From Streptomyces sp. CB02923 (GTDB lineage: Bacteria > Actinomycetota > Actinomycetes > Streptomycetales > Streptomycetaceae): a DNA stretch of 64,000 nt. Every line of letters starts with the position of its first letter. Position 1 is the first letter of the stretch. A program made the position numbers and the translations under genes. The DNA lies in contig NZ_LWKZ01000028.1 of the NCBI RefSeq assembly GCF_001905005.1, forward strand, positions 62,001 through 126,000. The letters are read 5' to 3'. The notes under the pieces were generated by a model. The model worked only from the letters and a program-made list of their open reading frames with translations, had not been told where the DNA came from and ran no database searches. Below, piece by piece: positions 31,372 to 40,035 of this stretch.

Positions 31372-31656
31372 GGTGGTCTCCGCTGTCGGGGGCGCGCTGT
31401 CCTGCGCCCATCCGACCAGCCTATTGCCCGCCCCTCATGGAGTCTTCGCGCGTTGCGCGGCCCGCCCGACGGGGCACCACCTTCATGTGGCGCTTCTCGC
31501 GACCGCCGCCACGACGTCCCGTCCGAGGCCCTGCGACCCGGCTCCGCCACCGACTCCGGACCCGGCCCGACTCCATCCGCCCGCCACTCCACACCACATT
31601 TCGCACACAGTTCCGTACACATTTCCGCACGCACTGCACGGGGAGGTGCCCGGCCT

Positions 31657-32694
31657 ATGCCGATGACGATGTCCAGGGCGAGAGTGGCACGGCGGATCGC
31701 CGCCGCCGCAGCGGTGGGCGGTGGCGGGATCGGTCTGCTCGGCGTGGCCGGCGTCGGCCTGCTGCTGACCGAGGTCCGACTCGCCCGCCGTACGGTCGGC
31801 GGCTCCAGCGCCGTACCGCCCAGCGCGGACGGCCGCTACGGCTCCGCCTTCGCCCACCGCACCGACCGGCCGCCGCTGCGCCTGAGCTTCCTCGGCGACT
31901 CCACGGCCGCCGGCCAGGGCGTCCACCGCCCCCGCCAGACACCGGGCGCGCTGCTCGCCTCCGGCCTCGCCGCCGTCGCGGAGCTGCCCGTCGACCTGCA
32001 CAACGTGGCACTGCCCGGCGCCCAGTCCGACGACCTCGAACGGCAGGTCACGCGCGCCCTGGAACAGCCGGGCCCGACCCCCGACGTCGCCGTCATCATG
32101 ATCGGCGCCAACGACGTCACCCACCGGATGCCACCGGCCCGCTCGGTGCGCCTGCTGACCGACGCGGTCCGCCGGCTGCGCGAGGCGGGCTGCGCCGTGG
32201 TCGTCGGCACCTGCCCCGACCTGGGCACCATCGAACCCGTCTACCAGCCGCTGCGCTGGGTGGCGCGCCGCCTGTCCCGGCAGCTCGCCGCCGCGCAGAC
32301 CATAGGGGTGGTGGCGCACGGCGGCCGTACGGTCTCGCTCGGCGCCCTGCTGGGCCCCGAGTTCGAGGCGCACCCCCGGGAACTGTTCGGCCCCGACAAC
32401 TACCACCCCTCCGCCGAGGGCTACGCCACCGCCGCGATGGCCGTACTGCCCACCCTCTGCGCCGCGCTCGGCCTGTGGCCCGAAGCGGAACACCCGGAGC
32501 CGCACCGCCGCGAGGGCATCCTCCCGGTCGCCGAGGCCGCCGCACAGGCCGCGGACGAGGGCGGCACCGAAGTCACCGCCACCCGCGCCCCCTGGGCCCT
32601 CCTGAAACACCGCAGGCGGCGCCAGATCCCCACACCGGACCCGACGGAAACCGCAGAGGAGACGATTCCGCCCGGGGGCGCTTCCCAGCGGTAG
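31657..32694 (+). CDS. SGNH/GDSL-family hydrolase, membrane-anchored
   Basis: 345 aa. ATG 31657 follows GGGAGG. An N-terminal signal-anchor (about residues 14-42, AAAAAVGGGGIGLLGVAGVG) precedes the hydrolase: block I LSFLGDSTAAGQG, block III IGANDVTH and block V DNYHPSAEGYA, giving a complete Ser-Asp-His catalytic set. It probably acts outside the cell as an esterase or lipase. The last codons and stop lie inside a 64-bp repeat unit, so the C-terminal PGGASQR is repeat-derived. Confidence 0.86.
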   Translation: MPMTMSRARVARRIAAAAAVGGGGIGLLGVAGVGLLLTEVRLARRTVGGSSAVPPSADGRYGSAFAHRTDRPPLRLSFLGDSTAAGQGVHRPRQTPGALLASGLAAVAELPVDLHNVALPGAQSDDLERQVTRALEQPGPTPDVAVIMIGANDVTHRMPPARSVRLLTDAVRRLREAGCAVVVGTCPDLGTIEPVYQPLRWVARRLSRQLAAAQTIGVVAHGGRTVSLGALLGPEFEAHPRELFGPDNYHPSAEGYATAAMAVLPTLCAALGLWPEAEHPEPHRREGILPVAEAAAQAADEGGTEVTATRAPWALLKHRRRRQIPTPDPTETAEETIPPGGASQR

Positions 32695-32864
32695 CTGAGC
32701 CGGGGGCAGGTCGAGCGCCGTCAGAACAAACCCGTCCGGGGGCGCCTCCCAGCGGTAGCCGGGGGAGTTTGAGGACGAGCGAAGCGAAAACAAGCCCGCC
32801 TGGGGGCACCTCTCAGCGGTAGCTGGGGAGCTTGAGGACGCCCGCCGCAGGCGCAGCGTGCCCG
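32673..32864. repeat. Three 64-bp tandem repeat units
   Basis: Units start at 32673, 32737 and 32801. Each begins (C/T)GGGGGC(G/A)C, continues with CCAGCGGTAGC or close variants and ends in a TTTGAGGACG-type segment. The first unit supplies the stop codon of the SGNH hydrolase gene. Similar gene-end repeats are scattered in Streptomyces genomes as I recall. Confidence 0.75.
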
Positions 32865-33024
32865 CGGACGCACACCGACCACGCAACCCCCTTCGCAGCA
32901 GCCGAGCGCAGCGATAAGCACCCGCTTAGAAAAGAGTCCCGCATCACAACGCCCACCGCGTGACCTCCGCCCTACGGCCGGGTAACTTCCCCCTCAGCCC
33001 TGCCGTCCTTCCTCTGGAGCCGTC

Positions 33025-34245
33025 ATGCCCGAAGCCGTGATCGTTTCTGCCGCCCGCACCCCGATCGGCCGCGCCTTCAAGGGTTCCCTGAAGGACGTGC
33101 GCCCGGACGACCTGACCGCCGGGATCATCCAGGCCGCGCTCGCCAAGGTCCCCGCCCTGGACCCGCGGGACATCGACGACCTGATGCTCGGCTGCGGCCT
33201 GCCCGGTGGCGAGCAGGGCCACAACCTGGGCCGGATCGTCGCCGTACAGATGGGCATGGACCACCTCCCCGGCTGTACGGTCACCCGTTACTGCTCGTCC
33301 TCCCTCCAGACGACCCGGATGGCGCTGCACGCCATCAAGGCGGGCGAGGGCGACGTCTTCATCTCGGCCGGCGTCGAGGCCGTCTCGCGCTCCGTGAAGG
33401 GCACGTCGGACGGCCTGCCCGAGACCCACAACCCGCTGTTCGCCGACGCGGAGGCGCGTACCGCCGGCCGGGCCGAGCAGGAGGGCGCGGACTGGCACGA
33501 CCCGCGCGAGGACGGCCTGCTGCCCGACCCGTACATCGCGATGGGGCAGACCGCCGAGAACCTGGCCCGCGCCAAGGGCGTCACCCGCCAGGACATGGAC
33601 GAGTTCGGCGTACGGTCCCAGAACCTCGCCGAGCAGGCGATCCAGAACGGCTTCTGGGAGCGCGAGATCACGCCGGTGACCACCCCCGACGGCACGGTGG
33701 TGGCCAAGGACGACGGCCCGCGCGCGGGCGTCACCCTCGAAGGCGTACAGGGCCTCAAGCCGGTCTTCCGCCCCGACGGCCTGGTGACGGCCGGCAACTG
33801 CTGCCCGCTCAACGACGGCGCCGCGGCCCTCGTCGTCATGTCCGACACCAAGGCCCGCGAGCTGGGCCTGACGCCGCTCGCCCGGATCGTCTCCACCGGC
33901 GTCAGCGGCCTGTCGCCGGAGATCATGGGGCTCGGCCCGGTCGAGGCGTCCAAGCAGGCCCTGTCGCGTGCGGGCCTGGGGATCTCCGACATCGACCTGG
34001 TCGAGATCAACGAGGCGTTCGCCGCCCAGGTGATCCCCTCGTACCGCGACCTCGGCGTCGACCTGGACCGGCTGAACGTCAACGGCGGCGCCATCGCCGT
34101 CGGCCACCCCTTCGGGATGACCGGCGCCCGTATCACCACCACCCTGATCAACTCCCTCCAGTGGCACGACAAGCAGTTCGGCCTGGAGACGATGTGCGTG
34201 GGCGGCGGCCAGGGCATGGCGATGGTCATCGAGCGCCTGAGCTGA
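33025..34245 (+). CDS. Acetyl-CoA acetyltransferase (thiolase)
   Basis: 406 aa. Thiolase with the nucleophilic cysteine in TVTRYCSSSLQTTRMAL (about residue 92), the GHPFGMTGARI histidine motif and the C-terminal CVGGGQGMAM cysteine. It catalyses thiolytic cleavage or condensation of acyl-CoA/acetyl-CoA in beta-oxidation or ketone metabolism. Full length and apparently monocistronic; a hairpin follows. Confidence 0.93.
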   Translation: MPEAVIVSAARTPIGRAFKGSLKDVRPDDLTAGIIQAALAKVPALDPRDIDDLMLGCGLPGGEQGHNLGRIVAVQMGMDHLPGCTVTRYCSSSLQTTRMALHAIKAGEGDVFISAGVEAVSRSVKGTSDGLPETHNPLFADAEARTAGRAEQEGADWHDPREDGLLPDPYIAMGQTAENLARAKGVTRQDMDEFGVRSQNLAEQAIQNGFWEREITPVTTPDGTVVAKDDGPRAGVTLEGVQGLKPVFRPDGLVTAGNCCPLNDGAAALVVMSDTKARELGLTPLARIVSTGVSGLSPEIMGLGPVEASKQALSRAGLGISDIDLVEINEAFAAQVIPSYRDLGVDLDRLNVNGGAIAVGHPFGMTGARITTTLINSLQWHDKQFGLETMCVGGGQGMAMVIERLS

Positions 34246-34638
34246 CCCCGTGACCGGGCCGGCGCCGTCCACGGCGGACGGCGCCCGCCCGGCGGGTGCG
34301 GACGGTCCGCCGGGCGGCGGGCGCGGCCCGCTCTCGCGACCGTGCGTGTCCGCCTGTCCCCCATAGGCGCCACATCCACACCCTGCGTCCCAACTGGCGT
34401 ACACAGAGCGACCGTCGGTGAGCTGGATCACTGGTTGACAAGATCGCGATCAAATCCCCCCACGATTGTGACCAAACGCCGCTCAAGGCCATGTCTTTGC
34501 AGGTCAGCGCCGCATCACCCGAACGCACGAGGCCCAAATCCCTGTCCTTTCAAGGACCTGGGGCACTGGGCCCGGTCGCCGACGACCGGCAGCCTGATGT
34601 AGGAAGTCGGGGGACATTCTGCTAATGGGAGTACGTCA
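34246..34638. other. Intergenic region with terminator and possible promoter
   Basis: GGCGCCGTCC (34261-34270) and GGACGGCGCC (34276-34285) form a perfect 10-bp hairpin after the thiolase. Further on TTGACA (34435-34440) and the palindrome GATCGCGATC (34442-34451) may belong to the promoter of the next gene; no good -10 follows at standard spacing. Confidence 0.55.
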
Positions 34639-35550
34639 GTGAGCGCCATCACTCTTGCCCTGCTGCTGGCCGCGGCCGTCGCCGTGGCCCTGGGAGCGGC
34701 CGCCCTGCACACCGCCCACGCGCTGCGCCGCCAGGTCACGGCGCTGCGCGCCGAACTCCTCGCCGCGCACGCCGACGCCCGCACCGAGGCCCGCGCGCGG
34801 ACCGCCGCCGCGAGCATCCCCGCCGCCCGCACCACCCCGGACGCCGCGCACGCCCTCGCCGACATACGGGCCGCCGTGGCCGACGCCCTGGCCGAGGAGC
34901 GCGAGCGCGAACTGGCCGAGGCCCGCGCCTTCTGGGCCGCCCAGGAGGCCCGGGACGCCGCCGACGCTCCCTCCCTGCTGGGCCCGGTGGACGGCGGCGC
35001 CGACCACCTCGACCCGCACGAGCGCCTCGACGACACGTACTTCCTGCCCCGGCAGTCGGACCTGGCCGGGCTGGAGCCGCTGCTCGGCCCGGACGCGCTG
35101 CACGCCACCGACGGGCCGGGCGCCCTGGAGCCGGTGGAGGCGCTGGAGAGCGAGGCCGCCGAGGAGGCCGAGTCGGCCGAGCTGGCCGCCGCGCGCCGAC
35201 GGCACCCCTCGCACCCGGACTTCACCCCGTCGCCCGCCGTCGGGGACCACGAGCGCACCGTCAGCCGCCTGGAGGAGCTGGCCCGCGACCGCACCCCGCT
35301 CGCGGACGTCCGCCCCGGCCCCCTCGGCACCCTGGACGTGTACGTCTTCACCGACGGCACCACGATCTGCATGACGCCCGGCCACCGCGAGACCGCCGAG
35401 CGCGTCGTCGCGGCCCTGCGCGACGGCAGCACACCCGTCCTCCTGGGCGGCTCCGGCATCTCCGGCGCCTACGCCCTGACGTTCTCCTGGGGCCCGGCCG
35501 CCTCCGACAGCGTCTACATCCTCGCGGACCGCGTCATCGCGTCCCTCTGA
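34639..35550 (+). CDS. Membrane-anchored protein with coiled-coil segment, unknown function
   Basis: 303 aa from GTG 34639. One N-terminal transmembrane helix (residues 3-25) is followed by a long Ala/Arg/Glu-rich helical region, likely coiled coil (about 28-110), an acidic middle and a globular C-terminal part (about 205-303; DVYVFTDGTTICMTPGHRE). No catalytic motif recognised. A conserved Streptomyces protein by layout, function unknown. Confidence 0.75.
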   Translation: MSAITLALLLAAAVAVALGAAALHTAHALRRQVTALRAELLAAHADARTEARARTAAASIPAARTTPDAAHALADIRAAVADALAEERERELAEARAFWAAQEARDAADAPSLLGPVDGGADHLDPHERLDDTYFLPRQSDLAGLEPLLGPDALHATDGPGALEPVEALESEAAEEAESAELAAARRRHPSHPDFTPSPAVGDHERTVSRLEELARDRTPLADVRPGPLGTLDVYVFTDGTTICMTPGHRETAERVVAALRDGSTPVLLGGSGISGAYALTFSWGPAASDSVYILADRVIASL

Positions 35551-35604
35551 GGAGCCCCCGCCCGGAAGCAGCCGGGGGCCTCGGAAACAGCCGGTACACC
35601 GCCT

Positions 35605-35656
35605 CGGAACAGCCGCACGCCGGAGGCCTCGGAAACAGCCGCACGCCGGAGGCCTC
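35605..35656. repeat. Two 26-bp direct repeats between convergent genes
   Basis: Two near-identical copies of GGAAACAGCCGCACGCCGG followed by AGGCCTC lie end to end, with degenerate copies upstream from 35570. They fill the gap between the converging hypothetical genes. Confidence 0.6.
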
Positions 35657-35969
35657 AGCAGCGCGCCGCGGCCCCCCGCACCAGCTCCACCGCCGCCGCG
35701 AGGTCCCGCTCGCCGCCCGTGGAGCGCACCGCCTCCACCAAGTCGTGCCCGGCCACCGCCACTTGGTCACCGACCGCGAACATCCCGGCGTCCGGGATCT
35801 CCCGCGCCTCCCGTCCCGGCTCCTCGATGCACTGCGCACGGGTCGCCAACTCGCGGGCAAGCGTCAGCGCTTCGGCTGCCGAACCGCGCGCCAGGGTGCT
35901 CTGCGGCAGCGCCCGCAGGCGGTCGGCGAGGGCGTCCACGGCACTCTGCAAAGGCGTCACGTCAAGCAC
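35655..35969 (-). CDS. Small conserved hypothetical protein
   Basis: 104 aa, predicted all-helical: SAVDALADRLRALPQS, AEALTLARELATRAQ and a C-terminal helix, with an acidic loop (EPGREAREIPDAG). No signal peptide or known domain. It is convergent with the coiled-coil membrane protein gene and divergent from the DUF4287 gene. Confidence 0.65.
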   Translation of the reverse strand: MLDVTPLQSAVDALADRLRALPQSTLARGSAAEALTLARELATRAQCIEEPGREAREIPDAGMFAVGDQVAVAGHDLVEAVRSTGGERDLAAAVELVRGAAARC

Positions 35970-36067
35970 GGACCGAGCTTATGCGCCACTCCCGGGTGGT
36001 TGCCAACACCCCAACGGTCAGGCACGGTGGGCTGAAGGACCAGCATCGAACGCGTCCGGAGGCGCCG

Positions 36068-36295
36068 ATGTCTCAACTCTTCTCCGAAGAGACCCACCGG
36101 AACCTGCTCTCCCGCATCCCCCACTGCACCGGCCGTGAAGTCTCCGACTGGCTTCGCACGGTAGATGAAGGCCCCGCTCTCTTCCGCTTCGAGGAGAAGG
36201 TCAGCTGGCTCCGGGGCGAGCACAACCTCGCTTACGGACACGCCAAGGCAATCGTCCACGAGTACGACCTCAGGCGCGCCGCGCGCAAGCTGTAG
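36068..36295 (+). CDS. DUF4287 domain protein
   Basis: 75 aa. ATG 36068 follows GGAGG at 5-nt spacing. The whole protein fits the DUF4287 family: GREVSDWLRTVDEG and VSWLRGEHNLAYGHAKAIVHEYDLRRAARKL. These are small helical proteins common in actinobacteria, sometimes fused to DUF5655. No signal peptide. Function unknown; a strong terminator follows. Confidence 0.82.
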   Translation: MSQLFSEETHRNLLSRIPHCTGREVSDWLRTVDEGPALFRFEEKVSWLRGEHNLAYGHAKAIVHEYDLRRAARKL

Positions 36296-36316
36296 CCGTG
36301 CCGCCCGGAAGAACGC

Positions 36317-36352
36317 CGAAGGGCCCGTGGGGAACTCCCCACGGGCCCTTCG
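36317..36352. terminator. Perfect 16-bp stem terminator
   Basis: CGAAGGGCCCGTGGGG pairs with CCCCACGGGCCCTTCG around an AACT loop. It sits between the DUF4287 gene and the convergent Bax-inhibitor-like gene. Confidence 0.85.
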
Positions 36353-36409
36353 TCACGTCACCGCACCGGGCGCCGGCCGCCCGGTGAGCGGCCGGCGCGG
36401 CGCCGGGTC

Positions 36410-37270
36410 TCAGTCCCGCAGGATCGAGATCAGCCGCAGCATCTCCATGTAGATCCACGCCAGCGTCACGGTCAGGCCGAACGCGGCCAGCCAGGACTCC
36501 TCGCGCGGAGCGCCGTACGCGATGCCGTCCTCGACCTGCTTGAAGTCCAGGGCCAGGCACAGCGCGCCGAGCACGACGCCGACGACACCGAAGAGGATGC
36601 CCATGCCGCCGCTGCGGAAGCCGAGGCCGTCACCGCCGCCGAAGGCCATGAACAGCACGTTGACGAACGACAGCAGCACGAAGCCGAGCAGCGCGATCAT
36701 CAGGTAGCGCGTGAAGCGGGCGGTGACCCGCACGATGCGGGTCTTGTAGGCGACGAGCATGGCGACGAAGACCGCCATCGTGCCCATCACCGCCTGCATC
36801 GGCGCGCCGCTGAGCTTCGGGATGTCGTTGATCGCGCCGCTGAGCGCCCCGAGGAACAGGCCCTCGAAGGCGGCGTACGTCAGGATCAGGGCGGGCGAGG
36901 GCTTGCGCTTGAAGGACTGGACCAGCGCCAGCACCATCGCGACCAGCCCGGCGCCGCCGGCGAAGCCGAGGCTCTGGGTCAGGAAGATCCAGCCGACAGC
37001 CGCACCGGCGATCACGGTGCCGAGCGTCATGCCGGTGCGCAGCACGACGTCGTCCATCGTCATCGGGCGGGTCTGCGGCGCGTACTGCGGGGCCTGGGTG
37101 CCCTGCGCGGCGTCCTGGCCGTACGGGTTGCCACCCTGGGCGTACGGGTTCGTTCCGGCGTAAGGGTTCGCTGCGGGGCCCCCGGCCTGCGGCGGCGCGT
37201 TGAAGCCCGCGTAGCCGTTGTTGTCGCGGCTGAACCCCCGTCGCGAGAAGACCGGGTTGCTGCTCCTCAT
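36410..37270 (-). CDS. Bax inhibitor-1/YccA family membrane protein
   Basis: 286 aa. ATG 37270 has GGAG upstream. A Gly/Asn/Pro/Tyr-rich cytoplasmic N-terminus (repeats of NPYAGTNPYAQGG, residues 30-60) precedes seven predicted transmembrane helices (about 80-285). The YMEMLRLISILRD C-terminus and the LDFKQVEDGIAYGAP segment are typical of the YccA/BI-1 (TMBIM) family, which includes pH-gated calcium leak channels. Function in actinomycetes is not established. Confidence 0.86.
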   Translation of the reverse strand: MRSSNPVFSRRGFSRDNNGYAGFNAPPQAGGPAANPYAGTNPYAQGGNPYGQDAAQGTQAPQYAPQTRPMTMDDVVLRTGMTLGTVIAGAAVGWIFLTQSLGFAGGAGLVAMVLALVQSFKRKPSPALILTYAAFEGLFLGALSGAINDIPKLSGAPMQAVMGTMAVFVAMLVAYKTRIVRVTARFTRYLMIALLGFVLLSFVNVLFMAFGGGDGLGFRSGGMGILFGVVGVVLGALCLALDFKQVEDGIAYGAPREESWLAAFGLTVTLAWIYMEMLRLISILRD

Positions 37271-37456
37271 CTCACTCCTCCATGGCCGCCGTGCGCGGCC
37301 TTCCCACCAGGGTAATGGCTTGGCAAAAGCACGTTCTAGTTCTTGAGCAGGATCTTCACCGCAACTTCGGGTGATCAACCCCGCACGGGGACGATTCCCT
37401 CGGTCCGATCACGCCTGTAGGACGTACGGGAGGCCGGGAAGGTGCCCGGACGGCGC

Positions 37457-37491
37457 TGAGGGACCGTACGCGGGCGGCGCACGGTCCCTCA
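37457..37491. terminator. Hairpin downstream of first rodlin
   Basis: TGAGGGACCGT and ACGGTCCCTCA form a perfect 11-bp stem around a 13-nt loop, 37 bp past the rodlin stop. Confidence 0.75.
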
Positions 37492-37527
37492 ACGGGTTTC
37501 GGCGGCCGGTGGCCGGCCGTCAACGGG

Positions 37528-37932
37528 TCACTCGTTGTTGACACCGTTCTGGGAGAGCAGCGGCAGCTTGTCGACGAGGTGCGACAGCGGCTCGTCCTCC
37601 TTGCCCTGGGTCGAGTTCTCGACGCACTGCTGCTTCTGCGGCGAGGACAGGATGTCCTGCGCGATGCCGACGTTGACCAGCGCGATGATCGACTGCAGGT
37701 TGGCGTCGACCGGAATGCCGATGCACAGCTTGTTCAGCGAGTCGCCGATGAGCGTGGCGTCCGGGCTCATGTCGCCCTCGGTGCCGCCGTTGCCGAAGGC
37801 CTGCGCCGCGTGATTTCCGTTGGCCGTCGCCGTACCGCGGTCGTCACCCACCGCCATGGCCTGCGGAGCCGCAGCCGCGGAGATACCGATCAGAGACGCA
37901 GCAACCGCCACGCTCGCCATCATCTTGTTCAT
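37528..37932 (-). CDS. Rodlin 1
   Basis: 134 aa. ATG 37932 with AAGGGG upstream. Signal peptide (about residues 1-27, ending AMA). The mature part follows the rodlin pattern: VGDDRGTATANGN, CIGIPVDANLQSIIALVNVGI, LSSPQKQQCVENST and a C-terminal DKLPLLSQNG, with two conserved cysteines. Rodlins assemble with chaplins into the rodlet layer on aerial hyphae and spores. It is one of three copies here, all on the minus strand; the copies share an almost identical C-terminal half. Confidence 0.93.
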   Translation of the reverse strand: MNKMMASVAVAASLIGISAAAAPQAMAVGDDRGTATANGNHAAQAFGNGGTEGDMSPDATLIGDSLNKLCIGIPVDANLQSIIALVNVGIAQDILSSPQKQQCVENSTQGKEDEPLSHLVDKLPLLSQNGVNNE

Positions 37933-38145
37933 CTCGAAACCCCTTCAGGAAATGAACTCCCATGACGAAGGGAGCCCTGTAAGCAACAACCCGTCACAGC
38001 TGAGAAAGTTGCGCATCATCACCCGAACAGATCGACATTCCAGATCCCGGCACCGTTATTCCACTCTTCCGGGTCGGCTGCCGGGCAGATGTCCTGGGGA
38101 CGCTTCTTCCGGTCCGCCGAATAGCGAAAGGACAAGGAGTCCGGC

Positions 38146-38319
38146 ATGGTCGCTCCCATGGACGCGATGCGCGTGAAAGAGGAAATCGTGGACGCGGTGC
38201 GCCGCGGTGACGACGTGGGGGTCGACGCGCTGCTGGGCCGCTTTGCGCGGGTCGCCGATTTCGAGGCGCTGATGAGCCTGCGCAGAGCCTTGCTGGAAAG
38301 GCCGCAGGAGCCGGCCTGA
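38146..38319 (+). CDS. 57-aa helical small protein
   Basis: ATG 38146 is preceded by AAGGAG at 6-nt spacing. The product is 57 aa with no signal peptide: MRVKEEIVDAVRRGDDVGV, then LLGRFARVADFEALMSLRRALLE, predicted as two amphipathic helices. GC at third codon positions is high throughout, as expected for a real gene. It lies between the first two rodlins, divergent from the first and convergent with the second. Function unknown; a small regulator or adaptor is possible. Confidence 0.6.
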   Translation: MVAPMDAMRVKEEIVDAVRRGDDVGVDALLGRFARVADFEALMSLRRALLERPQEPA

Positions 38320-38341
38320 CGGGGGGGGGACCGGCCGCGAA

Positions 38342-38378
38342 AGGGCCCGCGGCGCCGGACGACGGCACCGCAGGCCCT
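38342..38378. terminator. Hairpin between small ORF and second rodlin
   Basis: AGGGCC-GCGG-GCC arm pairs with GGC-CCGC-GGCCCT across a 7-nt loop, with single mismatches. It serves converging transcripts. Confidence 0.6.
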
Positions 38379-38406
38379 GGCCCCGGTCAGACAGCTGCGG
38401 CGTCCG

Positions 38407-38814
38407 TCACTGGTTGTTGTTGCCGTTGGCGGACAGCACCGGCAGCTTGTCGATGAGGTGCGACAGCGGCTCGTCGCCCTTGACCTGGGTGGAGTTCTCC
38501 ACACACTGCTGCATCTGCGGCGAGGAGAGCACGTCCTGCAGGATGCCGACGTTGACCAGCGCGACGATCGACTGCAGGTTGGCCTTGGCCGGCAGGGCGA
38601 TGCAGGGCTTGTTGAAGGAGCCCTGGATGAGCGCGAACTGCGGGCTCATGTTCCCCGCGGTGGCGAAGTTGCCGTAGGTCTGGGCCGCACCGTTGCCGTT
38701 GACCGTGCTGACCCCACGGTCGTCACCGACGGCCGCCGCCTGTGGGGCGGCGGCGGCCGCGATACCGACAAAGGAAGCAGCCGTGGCCGCTGTGGCCAGC
38801 GCCTTCTTGATCAT
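38407..38814 (-). CDS. Rodlin 2
   Basis: 135 aa. ATG 38814 with AAGGA upstream. Signal peptide to about residue 28, then VGDDRGVSTVNGNGAAQ. The conserved C-terminal half has QSIVALVNVGILQDVLSSPQ and CVENSTQVKGDEPLSHLIDKL. It differs from the other two mainly in the middle (SPQFALIQGSFNKPCIALP). Expected to be exported and to form rodlet fibres with chaplins. Confidence 0.93.
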   Translation of the reverse strand: MIKKALATAATAASFVGIAAAAAPQAAAVGDDRGVSTVNGNGAAQTYGNFATAGNMSPQFALIQGSFNKPCIALPAKANLQSIVALVNVGILQDVLSSPQMQQCVENSTQVKGDEPLSHLIDKLPVLSANGNNNQ

Positions 38815-38962
38815 GTTTGATCCTTCGCGTTTCGGGATGCCCGTTACCCGGGGCAGTCTGAACAACTCGGTGTGACGAGCTTGGTTTTTGCTACATCACT
38901 CAAATGATTTGGCGCACAACCGATTACTCCGGCTGTGTTTCCGCAAACCCGCGGGACGGTCC

Positions 38963-39277
38963 CTACCTGCGCTTTCCGGCCGGCTTCGCCACCTCGACAC
39001 CCCTCAGCCCCGGCGTCTTCTGCGTGACGTCACCGACGGTCTTCAGCAGCTTCTTGGTGGCCTTGGACTTCTGCAGTCCGTCGGCCGTTCCCTCGACGGT
39101 CCTGACCACCGGGTCCAGCTGCCGGCCATCCAGCTGCTTGTTGCTCAGGGCGTCCGTGAGGCCGCCGTTCAGACTGAAACTCGGCACCTGCCCCTGCGTG
39201 CCGGCGAAAACGGGGGACGCCGCTCCCAGAACCATGACGGAACCGGCCAGAAACGCGGCAGTCTTCGCGTACTTCAC
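38963..39277 (-). CDS. Secreted protein with chaplin-like signal peptide but no chaplin domain
   Basis: 104 aa from GTG 39277, with AAAGGA 9 nt upstream. The leader (KYAKTAAFLAGSVMVLGAASPVFAG) closely resembles that of the adjacent chaplin, and the ten bases before the start are identical in both genes. The mature 75 residues lack cysteines and the chaplin core; they are basic (LQKSKATKKLLKTVGD, AKPAGKRR) with an NGGLTDALSNKQLDG segment. It looks as though a chaplin-type promoter, leader and signal peptide were joined to a different mature domain. Function unknown, probably a cell-surface protein of aerial growth. Confidence 0.7.
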   Translation of the reverse strand: MKYAKTAAFLAGSVMVLGAASPVFAGTQGQVPSFSLNGGLTDALSNKQLDGRQLDPVVRTVEGTADGLQKSKATKKLLKTVGDVTQKTPGLRGVEVAKPAGKRR

Positions 39278-39442
39278 TTTCAGCTGTCCTTTCCTGAGCG
39301 GTGATGCCAACAGCTGCGGCCGCACTCGCCGCACGATCTTTCCTGGCACTGCCCGGATCACCGATTTTCAGTGGTTAACGATGCCGGCCAGAAAGAGAAA
39401 CTCCGCTGGTTTCGCCACTTCCCGGCCCCTCGAATGACGATC

Positions 39443-39478
39443 GGCCCCGGCACGCGTGGCTGGCGCGCCGGGGCCTTT
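39443..39478. terminator. Hairpin downstream of chaplin
   Basis: GGCCCCGGC and GCCGGGGCC form a perfect 9-bp stem around a 15-nt loop, followed by TTT on the plus strand. Confidence 0.6.
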
Positions 39479-39513
39479 CGCTTCATCCTCTGCTACCCGT
39501 CCGACGCGGTACG

Positions 39514-39747
39514 TCAGTCGTTGACGCAGGTGTTGCCGAACGCCGGGTTCAGCAGACCGATGACGTTGATCGAGTTCCCGCAGACGTTGACCGGGATGTG
39601 CACCGGAATCTGGAGGACGTTCCCGGAGATGACGCCGGGAGAGTTCTGGGCGGCGCCCGAGGCGCCCGCGTCGGCGAACGCCGGGGTGGCGGCCCCGACC
39701 GCCATGAGCGTTCCAGCAGCGACTGCGGCAACCTTCGCGTACTTCAC
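39514..39747 (-). CDS. Short chaplin
   Basis: 77 aa from GTG 39747 (AAAGGG upstream). Signal peptide to about residue 26 (ATPAFA). The mature 50 residues are a single chaplin domain: GASGAAQNSPGVISGNVLQIPVHIPVNVCGN then LNPAFGNTC with the two conserved cysteines. This is the ChpE/F/G/H-type short form, which is amyloid-forming and lowers surface tension at the air interface. It sits between rodlins, as chaplin and rodlin genes often do. Confidence 0.92.
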   Translation of the reverse strand: MKYAKVAAVAAGTLMAVGAATPAFADAGASGAAQNSPGVISGNVLQIPVHIPVNVCGNSINVIGLLNPAFGNTCVND

Positions 39748-39972
39748 TTTCAGCCCTTTCCGCAGCGGAGTCCGAAACGGTCACGTCCTTCGTGCCGCAC
39801 GGGCGCCCTCATGATCGCCCGTAACACCGCTACCAATATTCGTAACGATTCGTCCGCGCCGACGAAACCCCCGCGAAGTCGATTTTCACGAGGAATCGCC
39901 CGAATGGTTCAGCGCGGGCCAGGATAGAAGAGTGGAAATGCTGGTACTGCATGCGCTTTTTTTACGAAGCGC

Positions 39973-40022
39973 AAAGGCCCGGGTCGTTCAGGAGGAGAGA
40001 ACCGACGTCCCGGGCCTTTTTT
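39973..40022. terminator. Terminator of third rodlin
   Basis: AAAGGCCCGGG pairs with CCCGGGCCTTT around a long loop that holds a smaller hairpin; six T follow on the plus strand. It lies 14 bp past the rodlin 3 stop. Confidence 0.7.
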
Positions 40023-40035
40023 GCGACAGACCGGC

